A stretch of DNA of 64,000 nucleotides from the NCBI GenBank assembly GCA_032719365.1, contig CM064866.1:71373028-71437027 (forward strand), in the 5' to 3' direction. Below are positions 1 to 10,609 of the stretch, piece by piece (the stretch's first letter is position 1; every line of letters starts with the position of its first letter). The notes under the pieces were generated by a model. It was given only the letters and a program-made list of their open reading frames with translations, did no database searches and was not told where the DNA came from. Source of the stretch: Prinsepia uniflora. Lineage: Eukaryota; Streptophyta; Magnoliopsida; Rosales; Rosaceae. The position numbers and the translations under genes were made by a program.

Positions 1-35
1 TTTGCTTGAACAATCCTCATCTCTGAAATCCAACA
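1..35 (+). repeat. 3' tail of the copia 5' LTR
   Basis: The last bases before the primer-binding site match the end of the 3' LTR at about 4894-4928 and end in CA, as LTRs do. The rest of this LTR lies to the left of the window. Confidence 0.8.
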
Positions 36-50
36 TGGTATCATAGCTTG
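36..50 (+). other. Primer-binding site (initiator tRNA-Met type)
   Basis: TGGTATCATAGC directly follows the LTR terminal CA. It differs by one base from the common plant copia site TGGTATCAGAGC, which pairs with the 3' end of initiator tRNA-Met. Confidence 0.75.
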
Positions 51-130
51 AGTTACTGATCTAGTAACCTGGCGTCTAATTGTGAAGAAGAAGAACACAA
101 CATAACTTTTCTGTGATAGACCTGATCAAC

Positions 131-1060
131 ATGGCAGGAGCATCAGGAGGTGCTGAGATTCATGTACATGTATTCATAGGGGACAACTACGATTTCTGGA
201 GCATTAAAATGAAGACAATACTCAGAGGACATGATCTATGGAAAATCATTGAGCAAGGTGTACCTGAACCTGAGCTTGATGAAGATGAGGAAGAGATAGA
301 CTCCACAAACAAGAGCTAATCAGATCAAAGATGCACGAGCACTTGGCTTACTGCAAAATGCAGTAACATAAGATATCTTCATTAAGATTTCAAATGAAGA
401 AAGGGCTAGTGATGTCTAGGCCCTGTTAAAAAAAGAATACCGTGGATACTCTAAGGTAAGATCAGTCAAACTTCAATCCCTTAGAAAAGAGTTTGAATAC
501 ACTAGAATGAGAGATGATGAGAGATTGTCCTCCTACTTTTCTAGACTGTTTGGAGTGGTTAATCTAATGAAAACCTATGGGGAAGATGTTTATGAGCAGA
601 GATTGGCTCAGAAAATCTTGATTAGTCTAACTAAATCCTATGATGCAATAGTTTCTATTCTAGAAGAGACTAAGGACATAGATAATATAAGCTCTCATTC
701 AATAGTTGCGTCTATTTGAGCCTTTGATCAGAGGCTAGAAATGCACTCTGAATCAGTGGAGAAGGCATTTTCAAGTCAGCACATAAATCAGTCCCAGCAT
801 GGTCACTACAAGCCTAACAAGCCTTACAAAGGAAAAAAAACTTGGAATAACAGGTCTCATGGAGTTAAGTTTGAGAAAACCTCCGAGAGAACCTCTATTA
901 ATTCAAGAGTGAAGGAAGTACTAGTGGTGACAAGTGCAAGACGTGTGGGAAGCTGCATTATGGAAAGTGCTGGTTTGAAGGGAAAAAAATGTTTCAAATG
1001 TAACAATTTTGGACATATCTCTAAGATCTGTGGCAGTGAACAAGCAGTTAACATTGCCAA
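131..1060 (+). pseudogene. copia Gag, frameshifted
   Basis: The ATG at 131 opens a Gag-like N-terminus with the motif F-x-G-x-N-Y-x-x-W, typical of the plant copia gag N-terminal domain. The frame is lost after about 62 residues. A second segment (507-719) matches the UBN2-type gag core, rich in E-x-L-x-x-Y-x-x-R. The third segment (741-1060) carries a CCHC zinc knuckle, C-F-K-C-N-N-F-G-H-I-S-K-I-C, at about 990-1031. Gag would form the particle and bind RNA; this copy cannot make a complete one. Confidence 0.85.
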
Positions 1061-1074
1061 ACATATTGAAGAAG

Positions 1075-1517
1075 AAGAAGGGAATATGTTCTTTACCTGT
1101 AATGCTACTTCTGTTGAAAAAAATTCAGAAGTATGGTATGTGGATAGTGCCTGCAGAAATCACATGACAGGGCATGAGTCCTTGTTGGTGGATATTGACA
1201 AGGATTTGAAAGTGAGAGTGAAGATGGGAACTGGTGATCTAGTGCAAGCTATTGGGAAGGGAACTTTGGTTTTCCAAACCAGAAATGGAAGGAAACACAT
1301 CAGAGATGTGATGCTGGTACCAGGGCTTGATGAAAACCTGTTGAGTGTGGGTCAAATGGTTGAGCACAAGTATTCACTAGTATTTGGGAATATGGCAGTG
1401 GATATCTATGATAATCTTGATATGACACACAAGAATGCTAACATCAAAATGACAGGGAACAAGTATTTTCCCTTGACACTTGATTTAGTAACTTCAGTGG
1501 CAAGAAAGCAACAGTAG
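1075..1517 (+). pseudogene. copia aspartic protease region
   Basis: The segment V-W-Y-V-D-S-A-C-R-N-H-M-T-G at about 1132-1173 is the copia protease signature. In intact elements it reads D-S-G-A/C, so the active-site glycine is replaced by alanine. The following GKG-T and V-P-G-L-x-x-N-L-L-S-V-G-Q motifs are also typical. A stop (TAG) at 1515 separates it from the integrase segment. Confidence 0.8.
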
Positions 1518-2409
1518 AAGGAGATGCAGAGTTATGGCATAGAAGATTTGGGCACTTGAACTTCACAAGTCTCAAAGTGTTGCAGAAAAAGGAAATGGTG
1601 GTGGGCTTGCCTAACCTAACTACTGAATTAGAAGTTTGTGGGGGTTGTGTTGTTGGAAAAAAAAACATGTGGAATCCTTTGACACAGAGAAATCATGGAG
1701 AGCTTCCTCACCACTTGAACTGATTCACTCATACATCTGTGGTCCAATGCAGACTGAGACAGTGAGTGGAAATAGGTATTTCATCACATTCATTGATGAC
1801 TACTCAAGAATGTACTGGTTATACTTTCTGAGACATAAATCTAGGACACTAAATATGTTCATGAAGTTCAAATCAATGGTAGAACTACAGACAGGTTACA
1901 AGATGAAGAAATTAAAAAGTGACAGGGGTGGGGAATATACCTCAAATGAGTTTCAAACCTACTGTGAAGAATGTGGAATTGAAAGACAGTTAACTATTTC
2001 CTATTCCCCTCAGCAGAATGGTGTTGCTGAGAGGAAGAACAAAACCATTGTGGAAATGGCAGAGTTTATGTTACTTGAGAAAGGGATACCATATAGGTTC
2101 TGGGGTGATACAGTGAGTATTGCCACCTATCTACTAAACAGATGTCCAACCAATTCTGTTCAGGGAAAGACTATTTTTAAACAATACAGTGGAAGAAGGC
2201 CAGGTGTGAAACACTTGAGAGTATTTGGTGCACTGTGCTACATTCATGTGCCAAATCAGCTTAGACAGAAGCTTGATGAAGCAGGAGTTAAGGGAGTGTT
2301 CATGGGATATGGAAGTATGGAGAAAGGATACAGGGTTTACAATCTCAAGTCTAAGAAGATTGTACTCTCTAGAAGTGTGTTGTTTAATGAGAAATGGATT
2401 TGGAACTAG
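1518..2409 (+). pseudogene. copia integrase
   Basis: The first part (1518-1660) holds the GAG-pre-integrase motif with W-H-R-R-F-G-H-L-N. From 1690 the catalytic core is readable in one frame: H-S-Y-I-C-G-P-M with F-I-D-D-Y-S-R-M, then S-D-R-G-G-E-Y, then Y-S-P-Q-Q-N-G-V-A-E-R-K-N. These contain the three acidic residues of the D-D-35-E triad. A TAG stop ends the frame at 2407. The enzyme would insert cDNA into the genome. The first core motif normally reads D-x-x-G-P-M; here the aspartate position is altered (S-Y-I-C-G-P). Confidence 0.85.
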
Positions 2410-2679
2410 GAGGAAGGAAAAGAATGAGAAGTTGTTGTTCTGTTTGACCGTGAAGTTGATCCAGTCACAACTGAAGATCAGAGTTCATTGAGTGCTTCTC
2501 CTATATCAAACCAGGGAACTAGTCCTGGGTATGAATATGGTTCAAGCAACACAAATGCTTTTGATTCTAATTCAACTCCAGTAAAAATGAGATCTATGCA
2601 AGATACAACATGTGCATTGTATAACCAGAAAACTACCAAGAAGCTGCTCAGGATAAAGTATGGTAGAAGGCAATGTAGG

Positions 2680-4185
2680 CAGAACTGGAAATGATTGAGA
2701 AAAACTCTACTTGGGAACTTGTAGGCAGACCATCGGATAAGAAGGTGATTGGAGTGAAATGGGTGTACAAGAAAAAAAACTGAACCTAAATGGTTAAGTT
2801 TAGAAACAAAAAGCAAGGCTGGTTGCCAAAGGGTATTCATAGAAGCCTGGGATAGACTTCAATGAGACATTTGCCCCTGTGGCAAGACTTGACACAATAA
2901 GGGTTCTGATTGCCCTAGTAGCTCAAAGAAGCTAGAAATTATACCAGTTTGATGTTAAGTTAGCATCCCTGAATGGTGTGTTGGAAGAAGAGGTCTGTGT
3001 GGAGCAACCAGAAGGTTATGAAGTTAGAAATAAAGAGGACAAAGTGTATAGACAAGGAAGGCTCTGTATGGTTTAAAGCAAGCTCCAAGAGCTTGGTATG
3101 GAGAGATTGATGCCTACCTAGGCAAGTGTGGTTTTCAAAGAAGTCCAAGTGAGCCTACACTGTATTTGAAGACAAACAGCAAGAAAGAGACTCCTATTAT
3201 GTCTATCTATGTGGATGACATAGTATACACAAGAGATAGGGAAGCAATGATCTCAGAATTCAAGGAAGAAATGGTGTCAAAGTATGAGATGACAGATTTG
3301 GGACTTTTGCACCAGTTCCTAGGAATGGGAAAAGTTCAATCTACTAGAAGCATCTTCATTCATCATAAGAAGTATGCATTAACTCTCTTGAGAAATTTGG
3401 TTTGAAGGGTTGCAAACATGTTAGTGTGTCATTGGCTACAAATGACTGACTATGCAGGACAGATGGATCAGAAGAAGCATATGAGGGACTTTATAGGTAG
3501 ATTTTAGGTAGTCTTCTTTACCTAACAGCTACTAGACCTGATATTATGTTCTCTGCAAGCTTGATGTCCAGTTATGCACTGTCCATCCAAGAAACATCTT
3601 TGAACAACTAAGAGAGTCCTACGATATATCCAAGGGATAGTGGATTATGGAATTGAATACACTAAAGGACAACAGGCAACTCTAATAGGGTATTGTGACT
3701 CTGACTAGAGTGGAAGTATGGATGACATGAGAAGCACGTCAGGCTATGCTTTCTCATTAGGATGAGGGGTTTTCTCTTGGGCATCGGTAAAGTAACACAG
3801 TGTTTCTTTATCTACTGCAGAGGCTGAATATGTTGCCTCAGAAGCTACAACTCAAGCAAAATGGCTCAGGTTTGTGCTAGAAGATTTTGGGGAGGAACAA
3901 ATAGGACCTACTACCCTATTTTGTGACAATACCTCTGAAATTTCAATGAAAAAGAATCATGTGTTTCATCAAAAGACAAAACACATAAGAAGGAGGTTTC
4001 ACTTCATCAAAGAGGCAATACAATCTGGAGAAGTATACCTAATCTACTACAGATCAGAAGATCAAGTTGCTGGAATTTTTACAAAAGCTCTACCTAAGGT
4101 GAGGTTCAACTATCTAAGAGAACTGCTTGGTGTTATACCAGTGAGCAGTCTAGAAGGAAGTATTGGTGCATATACTGCACACTAA
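2680..4185 (+). pseudogene. copia reverse transcriptase and RNase H
   Basis: The RT starts near 2686 with the conserved N-S-T-W-E-L-V and V-I-G-V-K-W-V-Y-K motifs. It then suffers several frameshifts and stops. The polymerase active-site motif Y-V-D-D-I is intact at about 3208-3222. RNase H is recognisable from about 3690, with S-T-A-E-A-E-Y-V-A around 3810-3840, C-D-N near 3922, and the C-terminal F-T-K-A-L-P motif near 4077-4094. Multiple lesions make it non-functional. Confidence 0.85.
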
Positions 4186-4276
4186 CACCAGAAGATTATT
4201 TCTCATGCTTCCCTAACGGTTTCTTGGTGCAGAAGTAAGAGGAAAGATAGAGTGAGAGTGACAGTTTCCTCTCCTT

Positions 4277-4352
<76 letters not shown>

Positions 4353-4474
4353 CCTTCTAGAATAAAGTAGACAGGTGGCAAGCTGTAATTTGATAGTGAT
4401 GACATCATAGTGTTATGAAATCTGTGTAACCGTTTTGTGAGGTGTGTGAGATGAGTGAGTGAGCTGGAAAATTC

Positions 4475-4515
<41 letters not shown>

Positions 4516-4928
4516 AATTCCAATCAGCTATGAATCACAAAACTTGTAAGAAACAATCTCATAAGGAAGAATTCAATAGTCATAACTACTAGAGAAAATT
4601 AGAGAAAGTTTTATGGTGCATTTTATCAAATAGTTCATATGCATCGTTTGAAATCATAATTTCTTACATCAAGATCATTTCAATTTAGCCCTCTGTTTCA
4701 ATATCATCATACAACACAAACCTATCCTAAAACCATTAGAACTAGTCTCTACTTGCAGCTAAGAGATCAGTGAATAAGGGAGTGATACCTGAAGCATTTG
4801 CAGTGGTCTTCGACCTTCCCTATGAAGCAGACAAGTAATTCATCAAGTGATATCTGAGGATTGCAGTACGAAGAAAAGGAAGCAAATGATTACCTTGCTA
4901 GGACGATCCTCATCTCTGAAATCCAACA
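4161..4928 (+). repeat. copia 3' LTR with two TG microsatellites
   Basis: The right end at 4928 is fixed by identity to the 5' LTR tail. The left end is estimated: the purine run AGAAGGAAG at 4152-4160 looks like the polypurine tract, which puts the start at 4161 and the length near 768 bp. The LTR contains (TG)n tracts at 4279-4351 and 4477-4514. These make the ends of any assembly here prone to slippage. Confidence 0.6.
4279..4351. repeat. (TG)n microsatellite, about 73 nt
   Basis: Uninterrupted GT dinucleotides for 73 nt within the copia 3' LTR. A second pure tract of 38 nt lies at 4477-4514. Confidence 0.97.
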
Positions 4929-5342
4929 ACAATGGGCCAACAATGGGCTTCTCTGGTGGTAAATTATTTAGATTTTTTCTCTAGAAATTGGAGTTGACAT
5001 TTGGAATGTAGGATGCAAGTGTTTGGAAAGATTTGATGATGAAGGTGAATCTGGTGGTACCTTGATCTGGCTAAATTTAATTTATATGTAATCGAGGCTT
5101 ATTTGATTCCTAGTTAACTAGTAAAGAATCAACTAGCTGTTTGAGCTTGACTTATTGATGATATAACCTGTTAGCTTATTGTTCTCATGCTTCCTCAATT
5201 CACAAAATTGATTTCTATTTTTGTTTGAAGTCTTTAAAGTTGATTGCTCTTTTTAAACGAGCATGAGAAAGAAGATGATAGTTGAGCTAAGGATTTAATT
5301 TATAATTTGATAGTGTGACTTTATATTTGTTCTTTAAATTTT
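4929..5342. other. AT-rich spacer
   Basis: No coding signal, RNA gene or repeat end was recognised between the copia LTR and the CSI1-like fragment. Confidence 0.6.
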
Positions 5343-5850
5343 GTGAGGGGTGGTTTTTATGGGTGTTCTGATGTTTTGTTGGATCCAACGGCTGCTTGTC
5401 TTACAGATGCGTTAGAGAGAGAGTTGTGGTCCACAAAAACTATTAATGAAGAGGTCTTGAGAGCCTTGCATATGATATTCGTCAACTTTCCTAAGCTCCA
5501 TATTTCTGAGGCAGTCACTCTCTGCATTCCCAATATGATTGGAGCTCTTAAATCCGGTAGTGAGGCACATCAGGATGTTGAGACACCCTTTGCTTGTGGA
5601 GACATTCTTGGTCAACGATAGCAATAGATATTTCAAAGTCTCACCGTGCGACTGCTGCCGAAGCCATTCCCATCTTACAAATGATTATGAAAACCTGTGA
5701 GCCAAGTTTTCATGAGAGAGCAGATAGCCTGTTGCATTGCTTACCAGGTTGTTTGACTATTACAATTAAGCATGGGAACAACCTTAAGCAGGCCATGGGA
5801 GGCACAAATGCTTTTTGTCGATTGACAATAGGTAATGGTCCTCCCCGATA
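5343..5850 (+). pseudogene. CSI1: CELLULOSE SYNTHASE INTERACTIVE-like C-terminal fragment
   Basis: Translation gives the last armadillo-repeat segment and the start of the C2 domain of plant CSI1-type proteins. These link cellulose synthase complexes to cortical microtubules. Visible landmarks are W-S-T-K-T-I-N-E-E-V-L-R-A-L, L-C-I-P-N-M-I-G-A-L-K-S-G, A-A-E-A-I-P-I-L-Q-M, L-L-H-C-L-P-G-C-L-T, and the C2 start T-N-A-F-C-R-L-T-I-G-N-G-P-P-R. A frameshift near 5585 splits it into two frames (5343-5620 and 5594-5851). It stops right after G-P-P-R, so most of the C2 domain is missing. The intact protein has about 2,100 residues, so this is under a tenth. Family assignment is from recalled motifs. 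Confidence 0.8.
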
Positions 5851-5890
5851 ACTTTCCAATTTATTAAATATTTAGTAAATTGTAACGTAT

Positions 5891-6079
5891 CATCGAATCG
5901 AAGACCGTGGGACCAGAAGGTCCAAAGGCTTCGGCTTCGTCACCTTCAGCAATGAGAAGGCTATGAGGGAAGCGATTGAAGGCATGAATGGCCACAACAT
6001 CATTGTGAGCGAGGCTCAGTCCCGCGGAAGCGAAGGTGGTTACAGCCGTGGAGGCGGAGGTTATGAGAGTGATATTTAG
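5891..6079 (+). pseudogene. Glycine-rich RNA-binding protein fragment (RRM end plus Gly-rich start)
   Basis: The frame starting at 5891 reads the second half of an RRM of the plant GRP7/GRP8 type. It has the RNP1-like S-K-G-F-G-F-V-T-F, then N-E-K-A-M-R-E-A-I-E-G-M-N-G, then E-A-Q-S-R-G-S and a short glycine-rich tail, and ends at TAG 6077-6079. There is no RNP2 half and no start codon. About four residues that normally lie between M-N-G and the last beta strand (D-L-D-G-R region) are missing, so it also carries a small internal deletion. It sits 40 bp after the CSI1-like fragment, in the same orientation. Confidence 0.8.
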
Positions 6080-6608
6080 GGTGAATTGAGTCACGTGTCA
6101 AGATGTGCCCTGTATCTCTACTGTTTACCTTGAAAAAATTATGTAGATACTCGTATAGATACTCACATAGGAGAAGGATGATTTAAAAATGACAATACTG
6201 GAGTTGTCCTTTTATGAGGAATTATAATTAACATGAACCTCTTTATGTCATTTGATCATACAGGAATGGACGCCCAAGTTGCTTATGGATTCCACCATTT
6301 ACGAAACAAAACACCTTATCTTGCACAAGGTCCAATTTCCAACAAGGTATGAGAAGTAAACATTTTTAGAAACTTGTTGATCTTTATTTTCATTCTAATT
6401 TCTGAATATTTAGAAGCACTAAAATCAAACAAATTGAATACGTTTTATTTATGATTTGCATATAATCATGTCAGTTGAGTTTAGGGCCAGCGATCTAGTT
6501 TTCTATTAACGAGGTGTGATGACTTTATCTCACAAAGAAATAACTTAAACTTGAGACTGATTCATCCGTCTTTTTAGTTGGTGTACTCTGGTTATAGTTG
6601 CACTCTAG
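6080..6608. other. Spacer with one exon-like stretch
   Basis: AT-rich sequence. Positions about 6265-6344 are higher in GC and bounded by ACAG on the left and AAG|GTATGA on the right, like a short internal exon, but no product was recognised in any frame. Confidence 0.35.
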
Positions 6609-6613
6609 GTTGG
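6609..6613. other. Target site duplication GTTGG (left)
   Basis: GTTGG immediately precedes the left LTR and recurs at 18647-18651 immediately after the right LTR. Five bases is the standard gypsy target duplication. Confidence 0.9.
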
Positions 6614-7116
6614 TGTTGATGCAAAAATCGTCCGGTCTCGTAAAATTCATTCTCGATCCCTACACACAATAACGAAAATCAAACGGGGTTAAGGTTGAAT
6701 CTCGGGGGGTGGTTCAACCGAAAACGCTCTGATACTTAAGTCAGTTTTCTGAGAGAGAATAATATGACAGAGTGTTTGTAGAAGTTTTTTATTACCTTTA
6801 GAAATGAGATGAGGTCTTCTATTTATAGTGAAGCCTTGAGAGTCACCAAAGCGTCTAATTGGTTGAAGGAGAAAGTACTAAATAAATGATTGTACCGAGT
6901 GTAATCACTTATTTATTAATGAATAAATAATTCGCTGGTAAGTTATTTATTATCGACATTGATCTGATTAATTAATATATTTAGCTGGTAAATATATTAA
7001 ATTAATGCGGAGACCGTTACATGTCGATTTCAATTTTACCAAGGGTAATATCGGCATCACGGTAATTGTTGGTCACGTGGCGGCTCCAGAATATTCCGAT
7101 AATTTATGACTCCACA
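6614..7116 (-). repeat. Tat element 3' LTR
   Basis: 503 bp; starts TGTTGATGC and ends CTCCACA on the plus strand, giving TG...CA termini in either reading. It matches 18122-18646 along its full length apart from scattered substitutions and a shorter G run (6 against 28). Confidence 0.93.
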
Positions 7117-7136
7117 AATGCCCCCACTTCGCTTAG
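7117..7136 (-). other. Polypurine tract of the Tat element
   Basis: Directly inside the 3' LTR, the minus strand reads AAGTGGGGGCATT before the LTR start TGTGGAG. A G-rich purine tract here is the expected plus-strand primer. Confidence 0.75.
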
Positions 7137-8215
7137 GAATTCGAGGAATCCTAAGGGATGTAGTCTCCTTGTGGTTCCAGTAAATCACGTCTTAATATTT
7201 TGTATAGGAGTATGACTCCTCTTTCCTGGATGTAGCTGGAGATTGACTTTGGTTTTGTCCCAAAAAGAAATTCTCTGGGCTTGTAATCCCGTCTTGAATT
7301 GGTTTTGCGAGCCCAATTAACCACTAGGGTTTGTTTAATTTTCTTTATTTAAACAAGGGCCTGGAGCTCTTATTTTAAACGAAGAAATTTAAACCCTAAG
7401 CTTATTATTGGTGAAGACAAACTGGTGTCTGAATTGTGGTTGAGGGTGAATTCAGTCTGCAGCTTTCAAGGTAAATTCTCTTTTTGTTGTCTTTGCCCCC
7501 TTCAGTTTAATTTTATTTATTTTTGGATAGATTCGTCCGCTCAAATGGTGAGAAGGAGAAAAAGGCTCCTCAAGCCCCCCCATGTGCGTGCTGAGGGGAA
7601 AAAAAATTCAGAAAAGTGCGGCAGAGAGCTTCAGGCGAGTCCCGCTGCACAGGGCTTGTCAACAACCCCATTTATTCATGCATGCGCTGGGCATTCATTC
7701 TACAGCAAGATCGGTGGGCTCGTGCGCAGGTTACGACTGGCTGAAGATGGGCGCGGGCGGTGCGGCAGGAGTGGAGCTGGTGCGGCGCGTCTGGGGCGGG
7801 TCCCACTCGGCGACAGCAACAGGAGCTGTCGGCTCCTTGCTATGGCTGAACGGAGACAGCCTCTGTTTTCAGCTGTTTTTTTTTTCTTTTCTTTTTGCAA
7901 CTTTTTTCCTTTTGTATAAAATATGTAAGTAAGTATGTATTAATTAATAAAATACATACCTACCTTTTTAATTTTTGTACGTTTATGTAAGTAAATATAT
8001 ACTAAAATATAAAGTATATATTTACCTTTTTTGTATATGTTTTTATATGTAAGTAAATATATACTAAAATATAAAGTATATATTTACCTTTTTTGTATGT
8101 GTTTTTATATGTAAGTAAATATATACTAAAATATAAAGTATATATTTACCTTTTTTGTTATAGGTAATAGATATGTATATGCGTGCATATTTATATTTTT
8201 TGAAACTGACTAACT
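7117..8215. other. Non-coding leader of the antisense ORF
   Basis: Holds no recognised protein on either strand. From 7930 to 8160 an AT-rich block repeats a stretch of about 61 bp (GTAAGTAAATATATACTAAA and following) three times, at 7987, 8050 and 8111. A possible intron runs from AAG|GTAAATTC near 7471 to CCTTTTAG|CTGTG near 8230, which would join an upstream leader to the antisense ORF; this is inference. Confidence 0.4.
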
Positions 8216-8287
8216 TTGTTCCCTTTTAGCTGTGCTCCTTTTGGACGTTCCGGAAGTTCGAAGTTCTCGATCACAGTGATCTCAGGG

Positions 8288-10319
8288 ATGTCAAGCGGAA
8301 AGCAAGAAGTGAAGTCGGTGAAGCTGCACTTGTGGGAACGAGGAGGCTCACGTAGCGGGCATCCATTCGCCGGGGAGCAGATCGAGCTACTCGACCTTGA
8401 TGAGTTTGAGAAGTGGAAAAGTCTCCATGAAGACGCTTTCCCTGAAGGCGTGGTTGTTGCGCTTGGCGACGCGTGTGGAGTTACGAAGGCCCCGAGGGGA
8501 GCTGTTTCCAGAAGCAAGAACGCGAAGCTTCTCTGGTGGATCCAATTTCACCCTCTGATCATCAACTGGGGTTTCAAGTTTCCGTTTTCGAAGCTATTCA
8601 CCAATATCATCTGCCAGATGGGGTGTTGCCCTTCCCAGCTGCACGTCGACGCTTACCGCCACATCATGTGCTTTGAGAAGCTGAATGAGCTCTTCAACTT
8701 GGAGCTTACTGAGGATGAGTTCTGGCATTGCTACTCGGTGGAGCACAACCCAATTCCCGGCACGCGGAGTCCACATGTGGTCCCAAAGGTTGAGCTTTTC
8801 GTGGGCACGTTATTTGATGACGAATTGTATCGAACTTCGTGCATTGAAGTTGGTGGCTAATGGGATAGTAACTGCGTCAATGGTCTGAATATTGCTTCGC
8901 GTTACCGTGGGCCGTCTGACTTGTACACCATCACCAAATTCCATGCCGACACCAAGAAGGTTGACAGAGTTCTCATGGTTCCTCTGCAATTTCATGAGAT
9001 GAGCTGGTTACTTATTCCTCGTAGATGCATGGCTGGTGGGCGTCCTCCCGCGGACTTGATCAGAAGCTGGTTTATTGCACCGAGGCATAGGAAGCAAGGA
9101 GTCCAGTCAGTGCGCACGAGTCAAGACGAGTTGGGCGCCTCTCCAACGAAGGTGCTCAACCAGCCCATGCCCCCAAGCGGCACTTCCCAGATCGTGTCTT
9201 GTCCATCGAGCCCAGTGGGATCATCGAGCAAGCGCAAGTCTTCTAGCGAGCTTTAGAGAAATCCGGTGAAGAGTTCAGTCCGGTCCCCAAAGAAGCTGAA
9301 GGTTGTTCACGCTCCTTCTGAAGTTTGGGTGGTGCCCCCTGCCCGGGTGTCGGCTGCATGTTCCTCTTCAAAGAGACCGACTTCAGATCCCTCGAAGGGA
9401 ACCTACGGTAAGGTCCTGGGCGCTGATCATGGAGGAGTCAGAGTTACTTCCGCAAAGGTGAGATGCCCTCGAAATGCGACAAGAGTGGAGTAGCGCCGGA
9501 AGTCCATGACAAGGTCGCCAAAGAGCTCGAGATTGTAAAGGCGGGGGCTCGTAAGCTTGCAGGTATACTACGTCTACGGGCCAATATCCATGCTGAACTC
9601 AAAAAACTCAAGTCTGAGCACACCGTACTTCAAGAATCTCACACCCAACTTCAACGAAAAAATGAAGATTTGGAGAAGGGTTGCGTTTTCTAGAAGCCAG
9701 TTTGAATGAATTGAGGCGCATACAAGCTGAGAAGTTGTTGGCGGAGAGTGAGTGAGACGTCGCTCTTGACGAATCTGAGCTGCTGCGTGGCTCTCTTCAA
9801 GACTCTCGGGAGAAGATTGGGCTCCTGGAGGTTGAGGTAGAGTGAGCCCGTGCTGAGATTGAATGTTTGAAATCTGAGCCATACTTGCCTCCTTGTGCTC
9901 CCCGCGCCTCGCGTCAGAATGTAGAGGAGCTCGAAAATTCTGTGGAGGATTTGAAGCTGAAGTTGTTCGTGGCGGGTTGTCGTGAGTTCGAGATGGAGGC
10001 ACGCCTTGCTCGTGAATATGTCGAGGGGTATGTTGATTGTTAGAACAACATGTCCCCTAAGTACGCGATTCAGGAGGGAGACATTGAAGATGCGTCCCGA
10101 CGGGCTGCAAACTTAGAGCAAGAAGCGCAACATGGAGAAGTGATCCCACCTAAGGTGCCAGGTACCATGTCGCTGGGTTTCCCAGAGCATTTTGGTGATG
10201 ACCCTATTCCCGACATTGGCGACTCGTTCTACGATGGGATTCTTGAGCTATCGAGCGAAGACTGGGCCCATTTTACACATTCAGTGGGTATAGAAGATGT
10301 GATTTTGGACTTGCCTTAG
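8288..10319 (+). pseudogene. Antisense ORF of the Tat element, plant 'transposase_28/putative gypsy' type
   Basis: This ORF runs opposite to gag-pol. The first ATG of the main frame is at 8288. One frame is followed to 9493, with in-frame stops at 8858 and 9254. A frameshift near 9463-9490 leads to a strongly heptad-like coiled-coil segment (9496-9693, continuing broken to about 10010), then an acidic tail ending at TAG 10317. Residues 75-150 contain G-F-K-F-P-F-S-x-L-F, then G-C-C-P-S-Q-L and A-Y-R-H-I. This pattern is typical of the plant domain often annotated as 'putative gypsy type transposon'. Its function is unknown. Antisense ORFs at this place are documented for some Tat-lineage elements. 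Domain name is from memory, so moderate confidence. Confidence 0.65.
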
Positions 10320-10609
10320 GCTTGTAGTGGCGCTTCTCCATTTTTATGTGTTTTATCAAACAAGTTGTTGAGCAGTCGACTTGTGACTCGCCAACCTTTT
10401 CTTTTGTTTTTGTTTTAGTTCAAGTGGTTGAGCAATCAGTATGTGATTTTCCTACCCAGCTTTCTCAACATTATCAATATAAAGTCTTCCTTTATTTTCC
10501 TTCAAACATCGTAGAATCTTTACCTTTATAGGCTTGCTTTGAGATGTAGAAATTTGAGAGATGTTGAATATTTGAGTTTTGTTGAACCAAGCGCAACTTG
10601 GGCTCATGT

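Larger units (their letters stand above)
1..4928 (+). mobile_element. Degenerate Ty1/copia LTR retrotransposon
   Basis: The region holds the parts of a copia element in the family order: LTR tail, primer-binding site, Gag, protease, integrase, reverse transcriptase, RNase H, 3' LTR. Both LTR tails read CTCTGAAATCCAACA, at 21-35 and 4914-4928. The protein-coding part is broken into at least six reading frames by stops and small indels, so the copy is dead. The left LTR lies almost wholly outside the window, so element length, LTR divergence and target duplication cannot be measured here. Integrase placed before reverse transcriptase is the order that defines copia rather than gypsy. Confidence 0.93.

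Noticed and set aside
4196..4477. Minus-strand frame with a long T-H repeat
   Set aside because: It is a translation of the (TG)n microsatellite.
6265..6344. Exon-like stretch bounded by AG and GTATGA
   Set aside because: No product was recognised in any frame and no partner exon was found, so it is mentioned only as spacer content.
7425..7932. Two overlapping plus-strand frames of 116-164 codons
   Set aside because: They are in different frames, contain no domain and overlap the presumed leader of the antisense ORF; composition looks non-coding.
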